DNA of 5,672 nucleotides, from contig JACCQS010000123.1 of assembly GCA_013814015.1 (NCBI GenBank), positions 1 through 5,672 of the forward strand, read 5' to 3'. Shown piece after piece: positions 1 to 5,672 of this stretch. Every line of letters begins with the position of its first letter. Position 1 is the stretch's first letter. The notes beneath the pieces were generated by a model, which was not told where the DNA came from, ran no database searches, and saw only the letters and a program-made list of their open reading frames with translations. The translations under genes were made by a program, and so were the position numbers. This stretch comes from Geodermatophilaceae bacterium (GTDB lineage: Bacteria; Actinomycetota; Actinomycetes; Mycobacteriales; Geodermatophilaceae).

Positions 1-46
1 GAACAGCTGCAAGGGGACAGACTTACCGGGGATCCGGACGAGGTGT

Positions 47-52
47 GGGAGG
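47..52 (+). promoter_or_regulatory. Ribosome binding site of sthA; decides its start codon
   Basis: The purine run GGGAGG is a good match to the anti-Shine-Dalgarno of 16S rRNA. It lies 6 bases before the ATG at 59 but only 3 bases before the in-frame GTG at 56, so the spacing favours ATG 59. That start gives a 468-residue protein, equal to the length I recall for the mycobacterial enzyme. No clear -10/-35 promoter is visible in the 46 bases upstream, so the promoter or an upstream operon gene may lie outside the window. Confidence 0.7.
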
Positions 53-58
53 CGTGTG

Positions 59-1465
59 ATGTACGACTACGACCTGCTCGTCATCGGGTCTGGGCCAGGC
101 GGCCAGAAGGCGGCGATCGCCGGAGCCAAGCTGGATCGCCGTACAGCGATCGTCGAGAAGAAGCACATGGTCGGCGGCGTGTGCATCAACACCGGGACGA
201 TCCCGTCCAAGACGATGCGCGAGGCGATCCTCTACCTCACCGGCCTGAACCAGCGCGAGTTGTACGGCCACTCCTACCGGCTCAAGGAAGACATCAACGT
301 CGCGGACCTGACGGCGCGTACCCAGCACGTGATCGGCCGCGAGATCGACGTCATCCGCAGCCAACTGGGCCGCAACCACGTTGCCCTCATTCCGGGGACC
401 GCCCGGTTCCTGGACGACCACACGGTGGCCGTCACCGCGGAGGACGGGTCCGACCGCAAGGTCACCTCCGAGCGCTTCGTGATCGCGGTGGGCACGCGGC
501 CCGCCCGCCCGGATACGGTGGAATTCGACGGCGCGAAGATCGTCGACTCCGACCAGATCCTCGAGCTCGACCACATTCCGCCGTCGATGGTCGTGGTCGG
601 CGCCGGGGTCATCGGGATCGAGTACGCCTCGATGTTCGCCGCACTCGGGACCAAGGTGACCGTGGTCGAGCGCCGCGACCGGATGCTGGAGTTCTGCGAC
701 CTGGAGATCGTGGAGGCGCTGAAGTATCAGCTGCGGGATCTGGCCGTCACCTTTCGATTCCGGGAGACGGTCTCCAGCGTCAGCCGGCACGGTGCCGGCA
801 CGCTGACCGAGCTCGCGAGCGGCAAGAAGATTCCGGCCGACACGGTGATGTATTCCGCTGGCCGTCAAGGTGTCACCGAAGGCCTCGACCTGGCCAACGC
901 GGGGCTGGAGGCCGACGACCGCGGCCGGATCGTCGTCGACGACAACTACCTCACCTCCGCGCGGCACATCTACGCCGTGGGCGATGTGATCGGCTTCCCC
1001 GCGCTGGCCGCGACCTCGATGGAACAGGGCCGCCGGGCGGCCTATCACGCTTGTGACGAGGCCGTGGTCGGGACGCTGAGCCAGTTGCAACCGATCGGGA
1101 TCTACACGATCCCGGAGATCTCCTACGTCGGACAGACCGAGGACGAGCTGACCGAGTCCTCGATCCCATTCGAGGTGGGAGTCTCGCGCTACCGGGAGCT
1201 GGCCCGCGGCGCAATCCTGGGGGACTCGTACGGCATGCTCAAGCTGCTCGTCCATGCCGAGAATCGAAATCTGCTGGGCGTTCACGTATTCGGCTCGAAC
1301 GCGACCGAGCTGGTCCACATAGGACAGACGGTGATCGGATGTGGCGGCACCGTGGACTATCTCGTAGACGCCGTCTTCAACTACCCGACGCTGGCCGAGT
1401 CGTACAAGGTCGCCGCGCTCGATGCGGTCAACAAGATGCGCACGCTGGCCCGGATGACGGACTGA
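59..1465 (+). CDS. sthA: Soluble (Si-specific) NAD(P)+ transhydrogenase
   Basis: Cytoplasmic FAD flavoprotein that passes hydride between NADPH and NAD+ to balance the two pools (EC 1.6.1.1 family). Seen in the sequence: an N-terminal FAD fold with GSGPGG at residues 10-15; a second nucleotide fold with GAGVIG at 181-186 ending in an acidic residue at E204; the FAD-contacting AVGD at 306-309; and a C-terminal dimerisation domain to residue 468. It belongs to the pyridine nucleotide-disulfide oxidoreductase superfamily but is not a disulfide reductase. The usual redox pair is C42 with Thr at 47 (VCINTGT), and the C-terminal His of the usual His-Pro-Thr motif is Tyr (NYPTLAE, 441-447). Both changes are typical of SthA as opposed to lipoamide or mycothione reductases. 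The full family length is present with no frameshift. GTG 56 is an alternative start that would add one residue. It converges on purB with 17 bases between stops. Confidence 0.95.
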   Translation: MYDYDLLVIGSGPGGQKAAIAGAKLDRRTAIVEKKHMVGGVCINTGTIPSKTMREAILYLTGLNQRELYGHSYRLKEDINVADLTARTQHVIGREIDVIRSQLGRNHVALIPGTARFLDDHTVAVTAEDGSDRKVTSERFVIAVGTRPARPDTVEFDGAKIVDSDQILELDHIPPSMVVVGAGVIGIEYASMFAALGTKVTVVERRDRMLEFCDLEIVEALKYQLRDLAVTFRFRETVSSVSRHGAGTLTELASGKKIPADTVMYSAGRQGVTEGLDLANAGLEADDRGRIVVDDNYLTSARHIYAVGDVIGFPALAATSMEQGRRAAYHACDEAVVGTLSQLQPIGIYTIPEISYVGQTEDELTESSIPFEVGVSRYRELARGAILGDSYGMLKLLVHAENRNLLGVHVFGSNATELVHIGQTVIGCGGTVDYLVDAVFNYPTLAESYKVAALDAVNKMRTLARMTD

Positions 1466-1475
1466 GCACTACGGC

Positions 1476-1491
1476 CCGGTGATCAACTTGG
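1476..1491 (-). repeat. Near-copy of one arm of the 3757-3830 inverted repeat, at the purB stop
   Basis: Read on the minus strand this is CCAAGTTGATCACCGG. It matches plus-strand 3754-3769 (CCAAGTTGATCATCGG) at 15 of 16 positions. The TGA inside it is the stop codon of purB, preceded by an AGT serine codon. It sits in the narrow sthA/purB convergent junction. No second arm is visible nearby, so it does not form the large hairpin here. By a rough count, one 15/16 match in a window this size could arise by chance, so common origin is only suggested. Confidence 0.35.
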
Positions 1492-2877
1492 CAGCGGCGC
1501 GTCGATGAAGTCCACGAGCCGACCAGCCAGCCCCGTATAGCTCGATGGGGCCAACTCCAGCAGCCGCTTCTCGTCCTCCGCTGGCAACTGCAGCTCTCGA
1601 ATGAAGTCCTGCAACCTTTCTCGGGTGATCTGCTGTCCCCGAGTCAGCTCCTTGAGCCGCTCGTACGGTTGATCGAGCCCGCGAAGCCGCATCAGCGATT
1701 GCACCGCCTCTCCCAGCACCTCCCAGGCGCCGTCAAGCTCGGCGGTCAGGGCCTCGACGTCGACGTCGATGCTGCGCAGCCCGGTCCTGGTGTTCACGAT
1801 CCCGATCAATGCGTACCCCAGGGCGGGACCGATGTTGCGCTGCATCGAGGAGTCGCTCAGGTCGCGCTGCATCCGGGAGGTGATCAGCGCAGTCTGAAGG
1901 CACTGCAGCAGTGAGTTGCTGACTTCCAGATTCGCCTCGGAGTTCTCGAACCGGATCGGATTTATCTTGTGCGGCATCGTCGACGAGCCCACGGCATCGG
2001 TCGTGGCCTTCTGTCGGAACACCCCGATACTGATGTAGCTCCACATGTCAGTGTTCAGGTTGTTCAGGATCCCGTTGAACCGGGCGAGGTCGGCGAACAG
2101 CTCACACATGTAGTCGTGTGACTCGATCTGAGTGGTCAGTGGGTTCCAGGTCAGCCCCAGGCTCTGCACGAAACCCCGGCTGACATCGAGCCAGTCCACT
2201 TCGGGTGCTGCGACGTGATGGGCGCTGTAGGTGCCGGTGGCGCCGTTAAACTTTCCGAGATACTCCTGTGCCTGGATGCGGGCCAGCTGTCGGTCCAGCC
2301 GATGCACGAAGACGGCGATCTCCTTGCCCACGGTCGTCGGGGTGGCTGCCTGCCCATGCGTGCGGGACAGCATCGGCTGATCGCGCTGGGCCAGCGCCAG
2401 GTCGCGAAGGTCGGCGACCAGGCCAAGCGCGGCTGGCAGCCACACATCGCTGATTGCCCGCTGCAGCATTCGGGCGTACGCGAGGTTGTTGATGTCCTCC
2501 GACGTACACCCGAAATGCACGAACTCCACGACGTCGGCAAGCGAGGTCTCACCAAGCGCCTGCTTGATGTAGTACTCGACTGCTTTGACGTCGTGGCCCG
2601 TACGCCGCTCGATCACGGCCAGTGCCGCGACCTGCTCGGATCCGAAGTCGGCTACCAGAGCTCGTAGGGCGGATTGCTCCCCGTCGGTGAGCTCGCGGAG
2701 TTCGGGCATGACGCGGCTCGCGGCCAGATAGCTCAGCCAGGCCACCTCGACCTCGAGCCGGCCGCGGTTGAGAGCCTGCTCGGACAGATGATCGGCGATG
2801 CCTGACACCAGTGGGCGATATCGGCCATCGAGCGGGCTGAGCGTCGGATCGTCGGCCACAGCACCACGATGGCACAC
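1483..2877 (-). CDS. purB: Adenylosuccinate lyase
   Basis: Homotetrameric cytoplasmic lyase of the fumarase/aspartase superfamily. It acts twice in purine synthesis, releasing fumarate from SAICAR and from adenylosuccinate (EC 4.3.2.2). Visible landmarks, numbered from the GTG at 2877: SPLDGRY at 14-20; the substrate-contacting TSEDINN at 125-131; SRTHGQ at 171-176 with the likely general-acid His174; and the superfamily signature GSSTMPHKINP at 297-307 on the mobile catalytic-serine loop. It is the long E. coli-type PurB with the PYERLKELTRG C-terminal region, not the shorter-motif mycobacterial/Streptomyces type. The length is 464 codons from this GTG, or 458 from an in-frame GTG at 2857-2859. 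The second start matches where family similarity begins and may be the true one. Neither has a recognisable Shine-Dalgarno, so the start is uncertain. The gene is intact. Confidence 0.95.
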   Translation of the reverse strand: MCHRGAVADDPTLSPLDGRYRPLVSGIADHLSEQALNRGRLEVEVAWLSYLAASRVMPELRELTDGEQSALRALVADFGSEQVAALAVIERRTGHDVKAVEYYIKQALGETSLADVVEFVHFGCTSEDINNLAYARMLQRAISDVWLPAALGLVADLRDLALAQRDQPMLSRTHGQAATPTTVGKEIAVFVHRLDRQLARIQAQEYLGKFNGATGTYSAHHVAAPEVDWLDVSRGFVQSLGLTWNPLTTQIESHDYMCELFADLARFNGILNNLNTDMWSYISIGVFRQKATTDAVGSSTMPHKINPIRFENSEANLEVSNSLLQCLQTALITSRMQRDLSDSSMQRNIGPALGYALIGIVNTRTGLRSIDVDVEALTAELDGAWEVLGEAVQSLMRLRGLDQPYERLKELTRGQQITRERLQDFIRELQLPAEDEKRLLELAPSSYTGLAGRLVDFIDAPLPS

Positions 2878-2895
2878 CGATCATGGAAGAACCGG

Positions 2896-2910
2896 ACACC
2901 GGACAGGTGT
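2896..2910. promoter_or_regulatory. Possible operator: short inverted repeat in the purB/aldo-keto reductase divergent gap
   Basis: ACACC-GGACA-GGTGT is a perfect 5-bp inverted repeat with a 5-base spacer, 11 bases before the preferred ATG of the aldo/keto reductase. It overlaps a tandem direct repeat of CCGGACA (2892-2898 and 2899-2905). The gap between the divergent genes must hold both transcription starts unless these lie inside the coding regions, so a regulator site here is plausible. The arms are short, no regulator gene is adjacent, and no clear -10 box is visible on either strand. Chance occurrence is quite possible. Confidence 0.2.
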
Positions 2911-2921
2911 TGACTAGGTCC

Positions 2922-3746
2922 ATGACCACTCAACCAACCGTCACCCTCAATGACAGCAACGTCATCCCGCAACTCGGGTTCGGGGTGTTCAAGGTCCCGC
3001 CGGAGGACACCCAGCAGGTGGTGCTCGCCGCGCTCAAGGCCGGCTACCGGCACATCGACACCGCACAGATGTACGGCAACGAGGCCGGTGTCGGAGCGGC
3101 AATCAGGGCGGCCGGGATTCCACGCGACGAGATCTATGTGACGACCAAGCTGAACAACGACATGCACGGGTACGACACCGCCCGGTGGGCAGTCGAGGGA
3201 AGTCTGCAGCGGCTCAAGCTCTCCTACGTCGATTTGTTCCTGATCCACTGGCCGATGCCGAGGCACAACGACTACGTGGAGACCTGGACGGCGTTGGAGT
3301 CGGTCAAAGGCGATGGGTTGGCGACGTCCATCGGCGTCTCGAACTTCCAGCCCGCGCACCTGACCCGGCTACTCGCCGAGTCCCAGACAGTTCCGGTGGT
3401 CAACCAGGTCGAGTTGCATCCGAACTTTCAACAGGCCGAACTCCGGGCCATGCACCGTGAGCACGACATCGCAACCGAGGCCTGGAGCCCGCTGGCCCGA
3501 GGCGCGCTGCTCGACGAGCCAGCCATCGCCGCGATCGGCGACGAGTACTTCAAGAGTCCTGCTCAGGTCCTCCTGCGCTGGCATCTCCAACTGGGCAACA
3601 TCGTGATCCCCAAGTCGGTGACTCCGGAGCGCATCGTCGCGAACCTCAGGATCTTTGACTTCGAGCTCAGCGACGAGGACATGGCGACCATCAACGGACT
3701 GGAGACCGGAACCCGGATCGGACCGCACCCCAACGACATGAACTGA
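2922..3746 (+). CDS. Aldo/keto reductase, 2,5-diketo-D-gluconate reductase type
   Basis: Predicted NADPH-dependent cytosolic reductase of aldehydes and ketones with a TIM-barrel fold. The 274 residues match the length of the AKR5-like bacterial group. The catalytic tetrad is complete: D46 (HIDTA), Y51 (MYGNE), K76 (TTKL) and H109 (LIHWP). Other hallmarks are GVSNF at 138-142, NQVELHP at 161-167, and the nucleotide-phosphate loop with K231, S232, R237 and N241, which favours NADPH. The C-terminal GPHPND resembles 2,5-diketogluconate reductases, but the true substrate cannot be read from sequence, and actinobacterial relatives often reduce dicarbonyls such as methylglyoxal. An in-frame ATG at 2883 would add 13 residues unlike the family N-terminus and has no ribosome binding site, so ATG 2922 was chosen. 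Its own Shine-Dalgarno is weak (TAGG, three bases away). It is divergent from purB and followed 10 bases later by the hairpin repeat. Confidence 0.92.
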   Translation: MTTQPTVTLNDSNVIPQLGFGVFKVPPEDTQQVVLAALKAGYRHIDTAQMYGNEAGVGAAIRAAGIPRDEIYVTTKLNNDMHGYDTARWAVEGSLQRLKLSYVDLFLIHWPMPRHNDYVETWTALESVKGDGLATSIGVSNFQPAHLTRLLAESQTVPVVNQVELHPNFQQAELRAMHREHDIATEAWSPLARGALLDEPAIAAIGDEYFKSPAQVLLRWHLQLGNIVIPKSVTPERIVANLRIFDFELSDEDMATINGLETGTRIGPHPNDMN

Positions 3747-3756
3747 GCCGCATCCA

Positions 3757-3830
3757 AGTTGATCATCGGAATTATGGGGGTTTCGGACGCCGACGAGGTC
3801 CTAAACCACGGCAGTTTCCGATGATCAACT
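3757..3830. repeat. Long inverted repeat / hairpin between convergent genes, possibly a bidirectional terminator or REP-like element
   Basis: Left arm AGTTGATCATCGGAA (3757-3771) and right arm TTCCGATGATCAACT (3816-3830) are perfect 15-bp reverse complements around a 44-base centre. The centre folds further in the same axis: GGTTT at 3779-3783 pairs with AAACC at 3803-3807, then, after one mismatch, GGAC at 3785-3788 pairs with GTCC at 3798-3801, leaving a 9-base loop. The result is a three-part stem of 24 pairs in total. It starts 10 bases after the aldo/keto reductase stop, and its right arm contains the stop codon of the minus-strand 35-codon frame. No T-run follows either arm, so it is not a classical intrinsic terminator, although many actinobacterial terminators lack one. 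A REP-like or miniature mobile repeat is the main alternative. No transposase is present. Confidence 0.75.
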
Positions 3831-3932
3831 CTGGCTGAGGCGGCGGTCGATCCAGCCCGGCCAGCGGGCGATCAGGGCCAACATCGTGGTCACCGAGATC
3901 GCAGCGAGACCTGAAAGTGTTGCAACGCCCAC
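3825..3932 (-). CDS. Possible 35-residue single-pass membrane peptide, or C-terminal extension of the upstream membrane protein
   Basis: Directly after the TGA of the upstream gene, in the same frame, a GTG opens 35 codons ending at TGA 3825-3827. The peptide is VGVATLSGLAAISVTTMLAL followed by IARWPGWIDRRLSQS. About 20 apolar residues are followed by a Trp- and Arg-rich tail, as in a membrane helix with a cytoplasmic C-terminus. Third positions are G or C in 27 of 35 codons, almost uniformly so in the second half, which looks coding. There is no Shine-Dalgarno, so translation would need reinitiation at TGAGTG or readthrough of the TGA. The other reading is a C-terminus cut off by a point mutation from the protein at 3933-4496. 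The stop lies within the right arm of the inverted repeat. I do not recognise a family. Confidence 0.35.
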   Translation of the reverse strand: MGVATLSGLAAISVTTMLALIARWPGWIDRRLSQS

Positions 3933-4496
3933 TCAGTCCGTGGCCGTCACGGTGATCCGTGTCAGCTCGGTCGTCTGGCCGTCGGGCTCGAGGCGCAGCA
4001 TGGCGAGCTCATGCTCGCCCGGAGGTGCTGGAGTCGCGATGACGAGGGTCGGGCTCAAACATTGCTGCAGGCGCAGCACGGGCCCGGCAGGGGTCTGCTC
4101 GTACTGCACAGCGCTGCCGCCGTCTCCGCGGACCGGCTCGCCATCGAGGGTGACGAGATAGTCGACATCATCTGGGCCGGTAAGGCGATAGCGCAGCGGC
4201 GTACCGGAAGCGACGCGCGAGGATTCCACGCCGATGGCTGGGTTGGTGCAGTCGGCTTCCAGGGCCACGTCCTGCTGGCCCCCGAGATTTCCGGCAAAGC
4301 CGAGGAACAGCAGCACAGCCGCGGCGAGAAGGAACAGGGTCCAGGGTGTGCGGCGCCGACGCTGCGCGGGGCGTTCGCCCGAGGCGGCCACCGTCCGCAG
4401 GTCGTTGATGTCCTTGGCGAAGTGCACGCGGGAGCGGCGGTTGCCGGCCTCGAGTTCTGCGTCGGTACGCCCGCGGCCGGTGCCGAAGAAGCTCAC
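3933..4496 (-). CDS. Small membrane-anchored protein of unknown function, partner of the Fe-S reductase
   Basis: A 187-residue protein I cannot assign to a family. Residues 1-49 are polar and end in a basic cluster (RRRR, 46-49). Residues about 51-72 are one apolar membrane helix (TLFLLAAAVLLFLGFAG). Residues 73-187 form a soluble domain that the positive-inside rule places outside the membrane. That domain has two cysteines, C83 and C146, which could form a disulfide, and alternating beta-like strands ending in LTRITVTATD, so a small beta-sandwich is possible. It starts with GTG at 4494-4496, 13 bases after the Fe-S reductase stop and with no Shine-Dalgarno, which suggests one operon and coupled translation. 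The frame stays open upstream to 4850, but that part overlaps the reductase, is rich in Arg/Ser/Thr/Pro, and is a shadow. The next frame downstream (3825-3932) continues in phase after the stop. Confidence 0.75.
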   Translation of the reverse strand: MSFFGTGRGRTDAELEAGNRRSRVHFAKDINDLRTVAASGERPAQRRRRTPWTLFLLAAAVLLFLGFAGNLGGQQDVALEADCTNPAIGVESSRVASGTPLRYRLTGPDDVDYLVTLDGEPVRGDGGSAVQYEQTPAGPVLRLQQCLSPTLVIATPAPPGEHELAMLRLEPDGQTTELTRITVTATD

Positions 4497-4509
4497 CGCA
4501 GCACCGGGG

Positions 4510-5672
4510 TCATTTGGTGGTCGGACCGGAGTCGGCGTCGCCGTCCGAGGCTGCCGTCCCGTCCGGCTGGCGGTTTTCGTCATAACCGCCACCGGCAAGG
4601 GAGGCGCCGCTGCGGACCAGCGAGCGGTGCAGGATCTGGGCCACATCGAGCACCTCGACGTTCTCGGCCTGGCCGTCGGACTGCTTGGCAGTGACCGCGT
4701 CGGAGAGCATCGTGATGCAGAACGGACAGGCAGTCGAGACGATGTCGGGGTTGAGCGCCAATGCCTCGTCGACCCGCTCGACGTTGATCCGCTTGCCGAT
4801 CTTCTCCTCCATCCACATCCGGGCTCCGCCCGCCCCGCAACAGAATCCACGCTCCTTGCAGCGGTGCATCTCCTGCGTACGCACCCCCTCGACCGCTGCG
4901 AGGATGTCCCTCGGCGGTGTGTAGACCTTGTTGTGCCGACCCAGGAAGCACGGGTCGTGATAGGTCACCAGGCCGTCGACGGGAGTCACCGGGGTCAGCC
5001 GGCCTTCCTCGACGAGGCGGCCGAGCAGCTGGGTGTGGTGTACGACGTCGTAGTCGCCACCCAGTTGCGGGTACTCCCGGCCAAGGGAGTTGAAGCAGTG
5101 CGGGCAGGTCGCGACGATCTTGCGCTTGGCCTGGTCCGGCCGGTCGGCGAAGGTGGCGTTGAGCACCTCGACGTTCTGCTGGCCGAGCATCTGGAAGACG
5201 AACTCGTTGCCCAGTCTTCGGGCCGGGTCACCGGAGCAGGTTTCATTGTTGCCGAGTACGGCGAACTTCACGCCGGCGATGTGCAGCAGCTCGGCGACAG
5301 CCCGGGTGACCTTCTTGGCCCGGTCGTCGATGGCGCCGGCGCAACCGACCCAGAACAGGTACTCCACGTCCTCGTCGATGGTCCCCTGGACGACGGGCAC
5401 GTCGAAGTCGAGCCCCTTCATCCACTCCTCGCGGGTGTTGGCACCCACCCCCCATGGATTGCCCTTGCTCTCCAGGTTGCGCAGCATCACGCCGGCCTCG
5501 GAGGGAAAGGACGACTCGATCAGGACCTGGTAGCGGCGCATGTCCACGATGTGGTCGATGTGCTCGATGTCGACCGGGCACTGCTCGACGCAGGCGCCAC
5601 ACATGGTGCACGACCAGAGCACGTCGGGATCGATGACCCCGCCCTCTTCCAGGGTGCCGACCAAAGGCCGAT
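4510..5672 (-). CDS. Fe-S oxidoreductase with tandem CCG cysteine-rich domains (Rv0338c-like), C-terminal part
   Basis: The C-terminal 386 residues of a large electron-transfer protein; the start lies beyond the right edge. Numbered from the leucine codon TTG at 5662-5664, there is a ferredoxin-type [4Fe-4S] motif C19-x2-C22-x2-C25-x3-C29-P. Two CCG domains of the heterodisulfide reductase/GlpC type follow. The first is C108-x34-C143-S-G ending C187-PH-C190, with Ser replacing the second Cys of CCG. The second is canonical: C239-x35-C275-C276-G ending C313-PF-C316. CCG domains bind unusual Fe-S clusters in quinone- or disulfide-linked redox enzymes. Actinobacterial relatives usually carry an N-terminal membrane part and another ferredoxin motif, which would be outside this window. 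The last 30 or so residues are an acidic, low-complexity tail. The TTG is an internal codon, since the frame continues through CCT and CGG to the edge. Electron donor, acceptor and physiological role are unknown. Confidence 0.9.
   Translation of the reverse strand, partial: RPLVGTLEEGGVIDPDVLWSCTMCGACVEQCPVDIEHIDHIVDMRRYQVLIESSFPSEAGVMLRNLESKGNPWGVGANTREEWMKGLDFDVPVVQGTIDEDVEYLFWVGCAGAIDDRAKKVTRAVAELLHIAGVKFAVLGNNETCSGDPARRLGNEFVFQMLGQQNVEVLNATFADRPDQAKRKIVATCPHCFNSLGREYPQLGGDYDVVHHTQLLGRLVEEGRLTPVTPVDGLVTYHDPCFLGRHNKVYTPPRDILAAVEGVRTQEMHRCKERGFCCGAGGARMWMEEKIGKRINVERVDEALALNPDIVSTACPFCITMLSDAVTAKQSDGQAENVEVLDVAQILHRSLVRSGASLAGGGYDENRQPDGTAASDGDADSGPTTK

Noticed and set aside
1..1056. A long plus-strand frame overlapping sthA, open from the left edge
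   Set aside because: The first 20 codons have plausible codon use, but the rest is Arg/Pro/Gly-rich shadow sequence under sthA with no family features.
23..1318. A 431-codon open frame on the minus strand across sthA
   Set aside because: It is antisense to a complete, motif-rich sthA, and its product is rich in Arg, Asp, Val and His with no recognisable domain. Long antisense frames are expected in GC-rich coding DNA.
59..1465. Annotation as a dihydrolipoyl dehydrogenase or mycothione reductase
   Set aside because: The second redox cysteine is Thr47 and the C-terminal catalytic His is Tyr, so disulfide chemistry is not possible, while the SthA pattern fits.
1466..1482. A terminator between sthA and purB
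   Set aside because: Only 17 bases lie between the stops, and I see no stem longer than 3-4 pairs and no T-run there.
2910..2915. TTGACT as a -35 box for the aldo/keto reductase
   Set aside because: It lies only 6 bases before the preferred ATG, leaving no room for a -10 box and transcription start ahead of the coding region.
2883..2921. ATG 2883 as the start of the aldo/keto reductase
   Set aside because: It adds 13 residues absent from the family N-terminus, has no ribosome binding site, and would fill almost the whole divergent promoter region.
4497..4850. N-terminal extension of the small membrane protein up to 4850
   Set aside because: It overlaps the conserved cysteine-rich end of the Fe-S reductase in another frame and is low-complexity. 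GTG 4496, after the reductase stop, is the sensible start.
5662..5664. TTG as the start codon of the Fe-S reductase
   Set aside because: The frame stays open to the window edge, and a start here would leave a single ferredoxin motif without the N-terminal region of this protein type. It is an internal leucine codon of a truncated gene.

Overview
The window looks like an ordinary chromosomal segment of a high-GC Gram-positive bacterium (Actinomycetota). Base composition is GC-rich with strong G/C at third codon positions. The transhydrogenase closely resembles, from memory, the mycobacterial SthA type and has the same 468-residue length. The iron-sulfur reductase resembles the large actinobacterial type represented by Mycobacterium tuberculosis Rv0338c. 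I cannot name a genus from sequence alone.

Layout, left to right: (1) a short leader with a clear ribosome binding site and the soluble pyridine nucleotide transhydrogenase gene sthA (+); (2) adenylosuccinate lyase purB (-), convergent with sthA with only 17 bases between the stop codons; (3) an aldo/keto reductase of the 2,5-diketogluconate reductase type (+), divergent from purB across about 44-62 bases; (4) a 78-base gap dominated by a perfect 15-bp inverted repeat that can fold into a long three-part hairpin; (5) a 35-codon reading frame (-) encoding one predicted membrane segment, which follows the next gene in frame after a single TGA; (6) a small membrane-anchored protein of unknown function (-); (7) the C-terminal 386 residues of a cysteine-rich Fe-S oxidoreductase (-), running off the right edge of the window.

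Two functional groups can be inferred. The right-hand genes (Fe-S reductase, membrane protein, 35-codon frame) are same-strand and tightly packed, so they are probably one transcription unit for a membrane-linked redox protein and its partner. sthA balances NADH and NADPH, the aldo/keto reductase would consume NADPH, and purB is purine housekeeping. Nothing in the sequence ties these three to one pathway.

I did not find a convincing new biological system. The best leads are the hairpin repeat between the convergent genes, with a near-copy of one arm supplying the purB stop codon, and the in-frame TGA that separates the membrane protein from a downstream transmembrane segment whose topology would fit a second anchor. 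I saw no tRNA or rRNA gene, CRISPR array, insertion sequence or transposase, and no gene-free stretch exceeds 300 bases.
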